Shown one piece after another: positions 24,711 through 33,367 of a DNA stretch of 64,000 nucleotides. The notes beneath the pieces are model-generated. The model did not search any database. It saw nothing but the letters and a program-made list of their open reading frames with translations, and was not told the origin of the DNA. The number at the start of each line of letters is the position of its first letter. Position 1 is the first letter of the stretch. A program made the translations under genes and the position numbers. The DNA is from OMII01 sp947467385 (GTDB lineage: Bacteria; Bdellovibrionota_C; UBA2361; OMII01), in the NCBI GenBank assembly GCA_044360075.1, contig JBIKLA010000020.1:1-64000 (forward strand). The letters are read 5' to 3'.

Positions 24711-26933
24711 ATGCCGTCCCCTAGCTCAAATCCCGATCCTTCCCGCAGGCGTAATCCCCGGAACAAATCAGCAGAGGAGCAGCAACCACAGCAGCTTTCG
24801 ATGCCGCCACTTGCTCCCGTGCACGACCTGCTGCAGAAGGGCCCGGAGTCGTCTCACTACTTTGAGACGATCTTCAAGATCATTCAGGACGTCGATAGCA
24901 ATCGCCCGTTCATCGTCACGGAATCGGGGAAGCAGGCCCTGCAGCAGCTCGACATGTTCGAGTGGAGCACGCAATATCCGCCAAACACCACTCCACGGCA
25001 GGTGCCGTACTTTGTGAGCGACAGCCACCTGCATGACCAGCTTGCCCAGGCCTACGAGAAGTATGGCGATCTGGCCCGTGTCATTCCGCGTGAGAGCCAG
25101 CGTGCTCAGCGGCGGGCCTACAAGCGCGCACCCCAGACGGCGTCGCCGGATGACAGTACGTCCAAGCTTGTGGAGCTCCAGGCCAAGATCGATGCCCTTC
25201 ATGGGCAGCTCTTCAAGCGCCACCACAACTACGACGTACTTGTTGGGGATGCTCACATCCGGTTCAGCCCCTTCGGGCGCGCAATCCGGGATGGCATATC
25301 GAAGATGTCACCGGAGTGCTCCGTCCTCACCATTAAGGTGCTCTCCCGTGCGGAGCAGATCGACCCTGCGGCGAAGATGCAATGGCGCAAGGTTCTTGAG
25401 CACACCGTAAAGCTGTCGCGGCTGCCAAACCCCGAACTACACCTGCGCAAGCTCAACATCGGTATCATTCAGAAGAGCATCGACTTGACCGGCGAGAACC
25501 TCGAGCGGCGCTTCAAGCAGATCGAGGCGGAGTCCCAGGTGGACAAGTACCTCAACTCTCCAAAGAGCACAGTTGGCGGCAATGCCCTGCGCTGGCTGCA
25601 ATCGTCAAACGGAGGCAACTTCTGTCCGGCCCCGTACCCTAGCTGGCAAGAGGCCGACAAGCGCGAATGCCAGGAGCAAAGCAAGCGCATCGTCACGCGT
25701 GCCCGGCTCCATTCGTACACAACCTTCCAGAAGCTGCGCATTGAGGCGCGGCACCTGTGCGGAGAGGCACCGCTCTTCCAGCGCTTCGCGCGCGAAACCC
25801 ACGAGCAGTTTCAGCTTGCGCACGGAAAAAATATCGATGTCCCGCCGGGGCGCGGCATGTTCATGGCTGGGCCGCGGCTTGAGCGCCTCTTCCACGCGGA
25901 TGCCCTTGAGCCAGACGATGCGCTTGCAAATTACCGGGAGGCCAATGCCGCATGGTGGGAGCCTGCCCTGCCCGACTACGAAAACACGAGCGCCGTCTTC
26001 CTGCGGAGCTGGTTCGCCATCTTTAATCCCACGCCGGACTTCTCGCTGTTCGGCACCCGTTACGCCATCGTAGTGGATAACAACCACTTCACCGACCTGT
26101 ACGGTTGCGCATACGGCATTCCCGCGTCAATCATCACCAAGAAAATTCAGCCGGCGCTCCACAACCCAGATCGAAAGCCCACGAAGAGGACAGCAGATCT
26201 CGGCGAGCGCGCTGCGTCCGTCTCGGGGCTGATCGAGGCAACGGTTGACGCGGGGCTTCCTCCGCTCGTCCTCGGGACGATGTCGCAGCTGTTTGGCGGC
26301 ATGACGAATGCCCTGCCGGTAGGATACCCGCCTACCTTAAGCTGGGAGGGTGATCGTCAGGGAGGTCTGTGGAAGGACGTCTACAACCATGTTCATTGGT
26401 CGTGGCTCGTCTGGGATATCCGCCACAACCGGCCGCATGTGGACTTCAAAGTCGCACCGATGGCCCAAGCTGACCAGCAGATTCGGCGCTTCGCGACGAA
26501 AGGCCAGCAGCTCGTGCACCTGACGCTCGACCGGTACGCAGCGTGGAAGAACGACCAAACTCCGGGCGAAAAGTCGGCACCCACGATGCTTCAGGAAGCC
26601 TACAAGATACACAAGGCCTACCAATCCGGGCATGCCTCTTTGCCCCAGGACGAAACGCTCTACATTGGTATCTACGATCGGGAAACTCCGGGAGGCGCTC
26701 CCGCTCCGATCATCAACTGCCGAACACTTGAAATTATGCGCACAGGCGGCAATATCAAGCTGCCCACCTGGAGCGACGGAACGGAGAATAATGAGGCGCT
26801 CCTGTGGAAGCAGCACATCAAGCCCCTGCTTGTGAACGTCGACAAGCACGGCATCGCGCGCGAAGGGCAATACGAGCTTGCAATTGTTGGGGACAAGGAC
26901 TTAACAGAGGTACGCTATGACACAAAACGTTAG
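24711..26933 (+). CDS. Large protein of unknown function (740 aa)
   Basis: I do not recognise this protein. The N-terminal 40 residues are Pro/Gln/Arg-rich and probably disordered. The rest looks globular and soluble, with no signal peptide, membrane segment, Walker motif or Cys cluster. Trp- and aromatic-rich stretches occur around residues 410-460 and 540-570, and conspicuous blocks are FGTRYAIVVDNNHF, LPPLVLGTMSQLFGGM and LYIGIYDRETPGG. Codon use is like neighbouring genes. It is transcribed with an overlapping small Pro-rich gene. A two-gene cassette with its own promoter is the best description; no function can be inferred. Confidence 0.8.
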   Translation: MPSPSSNPDPSRRRNPRNKSAEEQQPQQLSMPPLAPVHDLLQKGPESSHYFETIFKIIQDVDSNRPFIVTESGKQALQQLDMFEWSTQYPPNTTPRQVPYFVSDSHLHDQLAQAYEKYGDLARVIPRESQRAQRRAYKRAPQTASPDDSTSKLVELQAKIDALHGQLFKRHHNYDVLVGDAHIRFSPFGRAIRDGISKMSPECSVLTIKVLSRAEQIDPAAKMQWRKVLEHTVKLSRLPNPELHLRKLNIGIIQKSIDLTGENLERRFKQIEAESQVDKYLNSPKSTVGGNALRWLQSSNGGNFCPAPYPSWQEADKRECQEQSKRIVTRARLHSYTTFQKLRIEARHLCGEAPLFQRFARETHEQFQLAHGKNIDVPPGRGMFMAGPRLERLFHADALEPDDALANYREANAAWWEPALPDYENTSAVFLRSWFAIFNPTPDFSLFGTRYAIVVDNNHFTDLYGCAYGIPASIITKKIQPALHNPDRKPTKRTADLGERAASVSGLIEATVDAGLPPLVLGTMSQLFGGMTNALPVGYPPTLSWEGDRQGGLWKDVYNHVHWSWLVWDIRHNRPHVDFKVAPMAQADQQIRRFATKGQQLVHLTLDRYAAWKNDQTPGEKSAPTMLQEAYKIHKAYQSGHASLPQDETLYIGIYDRETPGGAPAPIINCRTLEIMRTGGNIKLPTWSDGTENNEALLWKQHIKPLLVNVDKHGIAREGQYELAIVGDKDLTEVRYDTKR

Positions 26934-27141
26934 ACACACTCCCAGCCAGGGAGACCTGAGCGCGCTGACAATGCCGCGAATGGCGCCTGAGGCACCAACG
27001 AAAGAGCCGAAAACTGCGCCGCCGCCCACAAAGCCGGATACGGACGCGCCACGGCGCGATCCGGTTGCCCCAGGACGCCGTCCCGACCCAGGAGAGAATC
27101 CTAGCCCCGAGTGCCCGGACTCAACGTGTCCGGCCCCATAA
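26917..27141 (+). CDS. Small Pro-rich protein
   Basis: The protein has 74 residues, about one quarter Pro, with many Asp, Lys, Thr and Arg residues. It has no hydrophobic segment and ends with two Cys residues (PECPDSTCP). It is probably disordered. Its ATG lies inside the end of the 740-aa gene (17-base overlap), with AGAGG just ahead, so translational coupling is likely. It may be a partner or chaperone of the larger protein; that is inference from position only. Confidence 0.5.
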   Translation: MTQNVRHTPSQGDLSALTMPRMAPEAPTKEPKTAPPPTKPDTDAPRRDPVAPGRRPDPGENPSPECPDSTCPAP

Positions 27142-27176
27142 GCAGCCCGTCAAACCGTTCGAAGGTGTGCAGCGGC

Positions 27177-28304
27177 CTACGATAGCGGCAGGAGAATCTT
27201 AAAGCAGCAGCCGGGGCGTCCGTCCGGAACCAGCTCGATTGCGCCGCCGTGCAGGCCGAGGATGCGCTGCGCGACCGCAAGGCCGATTCCGAGCCCATCA
27301 GGTGCCGCGTTGCTGCGGTCCCCGCGCGAAAACATCGAAAACAGTGACGAGGCGATCTCGGCGGGGATGCCTGGCCCATTGTCGCGCACATGAATCGCAA
27401 GCATCGGCTCGTCAGCTCGTGTTTCTGTCCCGGGCGACGTGACGGAGATAATCACCCACTCCCGATCACCATACTTAATCGAGTTGCTGAAGAGATTCAG
27501 CAGAACCCGCCGCAGGAGCTCTCGGTTGCCACGGATGACCGGCAGGCTTGAAACCTCAAGCGTCAGCTCGCACGCCGCCCCCTCTCTGAGGTCAGCGATG
27601 ATTTCGCGGGCCATCGGCGCCAGCGCTACGTCGGTGAACGCGGTGCCTTCACGCCCCAGGCGGGCGAACTCGTACATCGCTTGCACGATCCCCACCAGCC
27701 GCTGGGCTGAGTCCATGGAGCGTTTCAGCATCGCCGCCGCCTTGTCGTCGAGCCCATCACGGTGCCTCGCAAGAATGTAATCAATCTTGAGAATGAGACC
27801 TGCCAGAGGGCCCCGGATGTCGTGCGCTATCGTGGCGCAGAACTCGTCGAGCCGGGAGTTTCGCTCCTCAAGCTGACGGTTAGTCTCGGTGAGGCGCGCC
27901 CGGATGAGGGAGTTCTCGTTCTCAAGGCGGCGAATGCGCAGGATGTCCCGCACGCCACGGCGCACGGAGTCTACCCAAGCCTCGTCCCGCAAGACGTAGC
28001 GCTTATGCGAGCGCGAAATCTCACGAACGGTTGCCTCGTCGTGGCACTTCGACATGAGGAGCACGTCCGGCTCATTGTCCCGAACCTTGAGCTCGGCAAG
28101 AACGCCAGCATCGCGTGTTCCCGGTAGGTCAAAGTCAATCACGACAACGTCGTAATCGCCTTTTGCTATTTCTGCGTGGTATCCCTCAAGGGAGTGGGCT
28201 TCAACGACCTCCGCACCAGGTATCGAGAGCGGCATGGCTGAGGTGCCTGCCGTGTGCGGGTCGTGAACGATGAGAACTCGGTCTGGGCTTCGCTCAAAAC
28301 CCAC
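27177..28304 (-). CDS. Receiver-histidine kinase, last gene of flagellar operon
   Basis: The protein has 375 residues and no transmembrane segment. Residues 8-120 form a receiver-like domain with candidate phospho-acceptors D57 and D59 (VVVIDFDLPG). A coiled linker (about 125-152) leads to the H-box with H161 (ATIAHDIRGPL). The N-box (NLFSNSIKYG), G1 (DNGPGI), F-box and G2 (GLGIGLAV) follow. The order receiver then kinase is typical of cytoplasmic hybrid kinases taking input from another kinase. The GTG start at 28304 has a perfect AAGGAGGT. It lies 35 bases after fliA, so it may regulate or respond to flagellar assembly. Confidence 0.88.
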   Translation of the reverse strand: MGFERSPDRVLIVHDPHTAGTSAMPLSIPGAEVVEAHSLEGYHAEIAKGDYDVVVIDFDLPGTRDAGVLAELKVRDNEPDVLLMSKCHDEATVREISRSHKRYVLRDEAWVDSVRRGVRDILRIRRLENENSLIRARLTETNRQLEERNSRLDEFCATIAHDIRGPLAGLILKIDYILARHRDGLDDKAAAMLKRSMDSAQRLVGIVQAMYEFARLGREGTAFTDVALAPMAREIIADLREGAACELTLEVSSLPVIRGNRELLRRVLLNLFSNSIKYGDREWVIISVTSPGTETRADEPMLAIHVRDNGPGIPAEIASSLFSMFSRGDRSNAAPDGLGIGLAVAQRILGLHGGAIELVPDGRPGCCFKILLPLS

Positions 28305-28339
28305 GCTAAACCTCCTTGTGGTGGTACGTTCCTGCGGGG

Positions 28340-29092
28340 CTACACAGCCTTTTGCAGGTAGTTCTTGAGCCGAATAAGGGCTCGTGATCGGATCTGAGAT
28401 GCGCGCGACTCAGTCACACCCAAGATCTCGCCGATTTCCTTCAGGTTAAGCTCTTCGTAAAAGTACAGGCTGATAACAAGACGCTCCTTCTCGGGCAGCC
28501 GGTCTAGCGCGCGGGCGATGACGCTCACCTTCTCGCCTCCGAGAAGCCTGTGGAGCGGATCCTGGCCCTTGCTTGCAAGCCAATCCTCGGCATGAAAGCG
28601 CTCCTCGCCGTGCCCGAAGCCAAGCTCTTCGAAGCTCAGCATCACGATGCTTCCCACCTCTCCAAGGAGGCGCTGAAGCTCGTCCATCGGCACGCCAAGC
28701 TCCTCTGCGACCTCCTCGTCCGAGGCAGGGCGCCCGAGCTTCTGCTCGATGCGGTGGTAGGCCATCTCAATCTTGTGCGACTTGAAGCGCAACGATCGCG
28801 GAAGCCAGTCCTGCGAGCGAAAGCTGTCCAGGATAGCCCCGCGAATGCGAAACTGTGCGTACGTACTGAAGTTCGTCTCGTGCTTCGGGTCGTACTTCTC
28901 AAGGGCGTCGACAAGCCCGATGATGCCTGAGTTCAGCATCTCCTGCATGTCGATGTCCTTCGGCAGGCGCCCTGAGAGTCGGTGCACGACCTTCTTGACG
29001 AGCGGAAGGTAGCTCTTGATGAGGTCTTCCTTCTCGAACTCGTCGATGCTCTTGTATGCTTCTACGGCTGAACGTTTTGGCTTAACCACCAT
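28340..29092 (-). CDS. fliA: Flagellar sigma factor FliA (sigma-28)
   Basis: This sigma-70 family factor has 250 residues, the normal FliA length. Region 2 is present (YLPLVKKVVHRL, NSGIIGLVDALEKYDP, FSTYAQFRIRGAILDSFR). Region 3 contains a run typical of sigma-28 (LPRSLRFKSHKIE), and region 4 has a helix-turn-helix near LKEIGEILGVTESRASQ. It directs late flagellar genes. The ATG has GAGGAG upstream and lies within the end of the small membrane-protein gene. I see no flgM in the window, so its anti-sigma factor must be elsewhere. Confidence 0.96.
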   Translation of the reverse strand: MVVKPKRSAVEAYKSIDEFEKEDLIKSYLPLVKKVVHRLSGRLPKDIDMQEMLNSGIIGLVDALEKYDPKHETNFSTYAQFRIRGAILDSFRSQDWLPRSLRFKSHKIEMAYHRIEQKLGRPASDEEVAEELGVPMDELQRLLGEVGSIVMLSFEELGFGHGEERFHAEDWLASKGQDPLHRLLGGEKVSVIARALDRLPEKERLVISLYFYEELNLKEIGEILGVTESRASQIRSRALIRLKNYLQKAV

Positions 29093-29321
29093 CTATCTCC
29101 TCATAGCTTCCAACCGCCCGTATCACTGCCCAGAAAGCGAAACCAATTCCCGCCGACACAGCCAGGCAGGTGTAAATTATCTTGCTCGTCCTTACCCCCT
29201 CATCGACACCGCCGATGATGAGCAGCATGCACGCCGTCAGGATGGTCAGGCAGCTGAGGGTCTTTACAAAACCGAGTCCCGCAATGGCCCTCGCCCTCTT
29301 AGCAGTTTGCTTCTTCGCCAT
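29082..29321 (-). CDS. Small two-helix membrane protein in flagellar operon
   Basis: The protein has 79 residues, with a basic N-terminus (KKQTAKRARA) and two hydrophobic helices at about 20-40 and 48-67. It overlaps flhG by 23 bases and fliA by 11 bases, so it is translationally embedded in the operon. I recognise no family. The overlaps on both sides, lack of stops and membrane character argue for a true gene rather than a shadow. Confidence 0.7.
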   Translation of the reverse strand: MAKKQTAKRARAIAGLGFVKTLSCLTILTACMLLIIGGVDEGVRTSKIIYTCLAVSAGIGFAFWAVIRAVGSYEEIDGG

Positions 29322-30210
29322 ATGAGTTCATCTCAAGCAACTGGCGAAAAAAGAACTGCATGCCACCCTTCACTTTGCGCTGTGGCGTCTCGTCGTCTAT
29401 CCGGCGAGCCACTGCTGCCAGCGCGCGCGCCGAAGGGCTTGATGGAAACTCCAACGAGACCGGCTTCTGCTGCATAATGCACTCGCGAACCGTTTCGTCT
29501 GCCGGAACCCAGCCGAGATACCGAACGTCTACCTGCAAAAATCTGTCTACTGCGCGGGACAACTTCGCGAACGCAGTGGTTGCCTCTCTCTCAGAGCCCA
29601 CATTGTTCACCACTACCGAAAATCGCTTCTCCCCATACGTCGTGCTCAGGACCTTGATGAGCGCGTAGGTATCCGTCAGAGATGTTGGCTCGCCGTTGAT
29701 AATGCACACGACCTCGGCGGCAGCGCTGTTGAAATACATGACATCAGATCCGATGCCCGCCGGCGTGTCGATCAGGAGGTAGTCGAACCGGTGTGCGACC
29801 CTCTCAATCTCCTCAAGCAGGAACATCTTTTCGTCGGGGCGCAGCGCCTGCAGCTCTTCAACCCCGCTGGCAGCCGGAATGATGGTGATCCCCCCGGGGC
29901 CATTGAGAAGAATATCGTCCAACGGAGCATTTCCCTTGAGCACATCGTTCAGGGTGCCTTTGGGCTGGAGGCCCATCAGGACGTCAACGTTGGCGAGCCC
30001 CAGATCAGCATCCAGCACGAGAACGGATTGGCCCAGATTTGTGAGTGCAATCGCCACGTTGGTTACGGAGTGCGTCTTGCCGACACCGCCCTTGCCGCTG
30101 GTGAAGCTTAGGACGCGGGTAACTTCTTGGCTTGTTCGCGGGTTGCTCACTGAACTGTTTCTCCTACTCTCTGGGCGCTCTTCGCCCATACGTTCCCTGT
30201 TTTGATTCAT
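29299..30210 (-). CDS. flhG: FlhG (FleN/YlxH) MinD-like ATPase
   Basis: This ParA/MinD-family ATPase has 303 residues and controls flagellar number and placement together with FlhF. It has the deviant Walker A SGKGGVGKT at about residues 38-46, the switch region VLDADLGLANVD, and LIDTPAGIGSD. A 35-residue polar N-terminal extension precedes the ATPase; in other FlhG proteins this region carries a DQAxxLR motif that stimulates FlhF, which I do not clearly see here. The ATG at 30210 is preceded by GGAGGAAC. flhF lies immediately upstream in the operon. Confidence 0.93.
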   Translation of the reverse strand: MNQNRERMGEERPESRRNSSVSNPRTSQEVTRVLSFTSGKGGVGKTHSVTNVAIALTNLGQSVLVLDADLGLANVDVLMGLQPKGTLNDVLKGNAPLDDILLNGPGGITIIPAASGVEELQALRPDEKMFLLEEIERVAHRFDYLLIDTPAGIGSDVMYFNSAAAEVVCIINGEPTSLTDTYALIKVLSTTYGEKRFSVVVNNVGSEREATTAFAKLSRAVDRFLQVDVRYLGWVPADETVRECIMQQKPVSLEFPSSPSARALAAVARRIDDETPQRKVKGGMQFFFRQLLEMNSYGEEANC

Positions 30211-30283
30211 GTTCCTCCGGTTCTGGCTCTCTTATCTTTTGCGTTCCTACGCTCACTCAACAACACAACGTCGTTTCAGGCAC

Positions 30284-31249
30284 TTAATGCATTTGCCGAA
30301 GCAGCAGCCAGGCCAAACGGCGGGCTGACGCAGGCTCTATCTCATCCGACACTCGGCCGCCCCCGGTCACGAAACCAAGCGGCAAGCCTGAGCGGTGGAT
30401 CTCATTGATTGCTGGCCCGAGGTATCCAGCCTGGTCAACCTTGGTCAGGATAATTCGAGAACAGTCAAACCGCCGGTACGCGCTCGTAAGCGCGCTCAGC
30501 TCACGCTCGCCGTGCGAGGCTGGCATAACCCACATCGCCTCAAGGTCGTGGCATCCATCGAGAAGCAGCTCAATATACCGCAGCCGGTTCTCTTCGCGCG
30601 CGCCAACTCCCGGCGTGTCGATGAAGATCAGCTCACAGTCACGCAGCCGCGCGATGGCTTCCGGAATCTGCTGCCGCACATCGAGGCCACAGTCCACCGT
30701 CACCGAGGGCACGCCCACGATCTGCGCATAGGTCTCAAGGCTCATCTCATGCGAAGACCTCACTGGATCAGTTATAATAATGCCGACCGATGTGTCGAAC
30801 ACCGCCTGCACGTGCGCGATGAGCTTTGCAATCGTCGTCGTCTTTCCGGCCCCACTTGGCCCAATCAGGGCAACCGCGCGCGCTTTAGGCGGCAGGGCTG
30901 TGTCGAAGGAGAGCGCCTCTCCGAGGCCCCGCGCGAGCAGCTCGGCTTCGTGCCCCTCTCCGGCAAGGTAGCGGCGGCAAATGAGCTGCACGTCCCGGCT
31001 CAGGCGGTTGAGGATGAGTGCAGACGGCGCGTCCGTTTCGCGAGCCATCTCCGCGCTCTCGTCGAGAGAGGCTAGCTCATCGCCATTTTCGCTGCCTTGC
31101 CCATCAAGCGACACAAGCTCGACCTCTATCTCGATGACACTCTCCTCCTTCCTGAGCGTGTTGAGGATGATGCCGTGGCCGCCAAGCTCGTCACGCACCT
31201 GCTGAATGACCGCCTGAACCGACTCTCCGCGAAACGTCTTCGTTCTCAT
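30284..31249 (-). CDS. flhF: Flagellar GTPase FlhF
   Basis: This SRP-type GTPase has 321 residues, short for FlhF because the basic/linker B domain is small. The N-terminal FRG...AVIQQVRDELG motif is typical. The G domain has GPSGAGKTTTIAKL (G1), DTPGVGAR (G3) and TKVDQAG (G4). It marks the site of flagellum formation at the membrane and works with FlhG. The ATG has GGGAG upstream and lies only 12 bases after flhA. Presence of the FlhF/FlhG pair suggests polar or otherwise number-controlled flagella. Confidence 0.94.
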   Translation of the reverse strand: MRTKTFRGESVQAVIQQVRDELGGHGIILNTLRKEESVIEIEVELVSLDGQGSENGDELASLDESAEMARETDAPSALILNRLSRDVQLICRRYLAGEGHEAELLARGLGEALSFDTALPPKARAVALIGPSGAGKTTTIAKLIAHVQAVFDTSVGIIITDPVRSSHEMSLETYAQIVGVPSVTVDCGLDVRQQIPEAIARLRDCELIFIDTPGVGAREENRLRYIELLLDGCHDLEAMWVMPASHGERELSALTSAYRRFDCSRIILTKVDQAGYLGPAINEIHRSGLPLGFVTGGGRVSDEIEPASARRLAWLLLRQMH

Positions 31250-31261
31250 GGCATCTCCCTG

Positions 31262-33355
31262 TTAGTCCGCGCCGATAACCCCCAGGGACTGAACGCGCGT
31301 GCTTGCAGCGATCTCATGATGGCTGATCACGGCGTATCCTGGGGCGAACCGGTCAACGAAATTGAACACTGCTGGACGCAGGTGGCCAGGCGCCAAGAGC
31401 ACGGGGGTCTGCCCTATCTCGCCGAACTTTTCGGCGGCCTTGGCGAGCCTATTGATGATGACCTGTGCGACTCCCGGCTCCAGCGCGAGGAACGAGCCCT
31501 CATCCGTCTGCTGAAGGGCGTCGCTCAACGACCTCTCAAGGGTCGGGGTCATGCTCACAAGCGGTAGCACCCCATCAGGCGTCGTAAATTTAGCCGTAAT
31601 GGTGCGGGCGAACTTGCGCCGCACGAATTCGGCCAGCTTCTCCGGGCTCTTCACGTTCGGTGCCCAGTCTGCAAGCGTCTCGAGAATCGTCTTGAGGTCG
31701 CGGATGCTGACCTGCTCGCGCAGGAGATGCCCAAGCACCTGCTGCGTCCCGCCGATCGTCAGCACATTCGGTATAAGCTCCTCAACAACCTTCGGGGCCT
31801 GCTTCTGGAGATTGTCGATCAGGTGCTGGACCTCTTGGCGGCCCAAAAGCTCATGCATGTGGCTGCGGGTAAGCTCGGTGATGTGGGTCGTGACAACCGT
31901 TGAGAGGTCGACGACCGTGTAGCCCGAGAACTGTGCCCGCTCCTTCTCTACATCGGGAATCCAGAGCGCATCGAGCCCAAATGCCGGCTCCTTGGTGGGC
32001 AGGCCCTGCACAGGCGTCGTGACGTTGCCCGGGTCCATCGCAAGAAGGTAGTGCGGCTTCAGGGTGCCAGAACCAATCGTCGTGCCCTTGAGCATGAAGC
32101 GATACTCGTTGGACTTGATCCGCACATTGTCGCGGATGTGGATGGGTGGAACGATGAAGCCGTAGTCGAGGGCAAACTGCCGCCGAATCGAGCGGATGCG
32201 CTCGACGAGGTCGCCAGCTTCCACGATCTGAACAAGCTCGTATCCAACCTCAAGCTCAAGCGTATCCACAGCGAGCAGCCCAGTTACCTCCTCGGTGCTG
32301 CCTGGCTTGGGTGCCGCGGGGTCGGTTGCCTTGAGCCTCTCCTCAGCGTCTTTCTTAACCTTAAGCTCCTCTGCCGCACGCCTTTTGACGATGCCGAGTG
32401 CGGCAGCGCCGCCGCTTAGGAGCATGAAGGGCAAGAACGGCAAGCCGGGGAGAACCGCCATTGCTAGGGCGACCACCGAGGTTAGGAAAAGGGGCCGTGC
32501 GCTTTGGCCAAGCTGCGAGAGAACTTCGCTTCCGAGGTCATCCCCCGATGCCGCGCGCGCCACGATCAAGCCCGATGCGGCAGAGATGATGATCGACGGC
32601 AGCTGCGCAACGAGGCCCTCACCGATGGTCAGGATGGTGTACGTTTGGGCGGCGTCCTTCCAGTTCATATCGTGCTGGATGATGCCGATAAGAAGCCCGC
32701 CGACGATATTGATACCGACCAGGAAGAGGGCCGCAACGGCGTCCCCTGCCACGAATTTCGCGGCTCCGTCCATAGCTCCGTAAAACTCAGCCTCTTGCGA
32801 GAGCTCCTTGCGTCGCACCCGGGCCTCCTTATCGGTGATGAGTCCGATGTTCAGGTCAGAGTCGATCGCCATTTGCTTACCCGGCATGGCGTCCAACGTA
32901 AAGCGCGCAGCGACTTCAGCGATACGAGAGGATCCTTTCGTGAGAACTTTCAGGTTGACGAGGTTAATACAGATAAACATCACTATTCCGATGATGTAGT
33001 TTCCGCCGACCACGAACTGGCCAAACGCCTCAATAACGTGGCCAGCCGCATCCATTCCCGAATTGCCGTTCATGAGGATGAGGCGGGTCGACGCCACGTT
33101 CATGGAGAGCCGGAAGAGCGTCGTCACAAGAAGGACCGCCGGGAATGACGAGAACATGAGAGGTCTGTCGATGTAGAGCGATGTGAAGAGGACCATCAGG
33201 GAGATGGTGATATTTATCGCGATGCACACGTCAAGGACCGGGGTTGGCAGCGGGAAGATAAGAATGGCCAGGATGCCGACGAGCGCGATCGGGATGAAGA
33301 GGTTGCTCACGCTGTTTTTTCTAAGTCCGCCAGTTGCCGATGCAGCCGTTGCCAT
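31262..33355 (-). CDS. flhA: Flagellar type III export gate protein FlhA
   Basis: The protein has 697 residues, the normal length. The N-terminal half has about eight membrane helices (from SNLFIPIALVGILAIL) and the FHIPEP cytoplasmic loop region with RFTLDAMPGKQMAID. The C-terminal half is the cytoplasmic docking platform for chaperone-substrate complexes. A Lys/Glu-rich stretch at about 320-350 is the linker. It lies between flhB (12 bases) and flhF (12 bases) on the same transcript. Confidence 0.97.
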   Translation of the reverse strand: MATAASATGGLRKNSVSNLFIPIALVGILAILIFPLPTPVLDVCIAINITISLMVLFTSLYIDRPLMFSSFPAVLLVTTLFRLSMNVASTRLILMNGNSGMDAAGHVIEAFGQFVVGGNYIIGIVMFICINLVNLKVLTKGSSRIAEVAARFTLDAMPGKQMAIDSDLNIGLITDKEARVRRKELSQEAEFYGAMDGAAKFVAGDAVAALFLVGINIVGGLLIGIIQHDMNWKDAAQTYTILTIGEGLVAQLPSIIISAASGLIVARAASGDDLGSEVLSQLGQSARPLFLTSVVALAMAVLPGLPFLPFMLLSGGAAALGIVKRRAAEELKVKKDAEERLKATDPAAPKPGSTEEVTGLLAVDTLELEVGYELVQIVEAGDLVERIRSIRRQFALDYGFIVPPIHIRDNVRIKSNEYRFMLKGTTIGSGTLKPHYLLAMDPGNVTTPVQGLPTKEPAFGLDALWIPDVEKERAQFSGYTVVDLSTVVTTHITELTRSHMHELLGRQEVQHLIDNLQKQAPKVVEELIPNVLTIGGTQQVLGHLLREQVSIRDLKTILETLADWAPNVKSPEKLAEFVRRKFARTITAKFTTPDGVLPLVSMTPTLERSLSDALQQTDEGSFLALEPGVAQVIINRLAKAAEKFGEIGQTPVLLAPGHLRPAVFNFVDRFAPGYAVISHHEIAASTRVQSLGVIGAD

Positions 33356-33367
33356 AACCTACCAACC

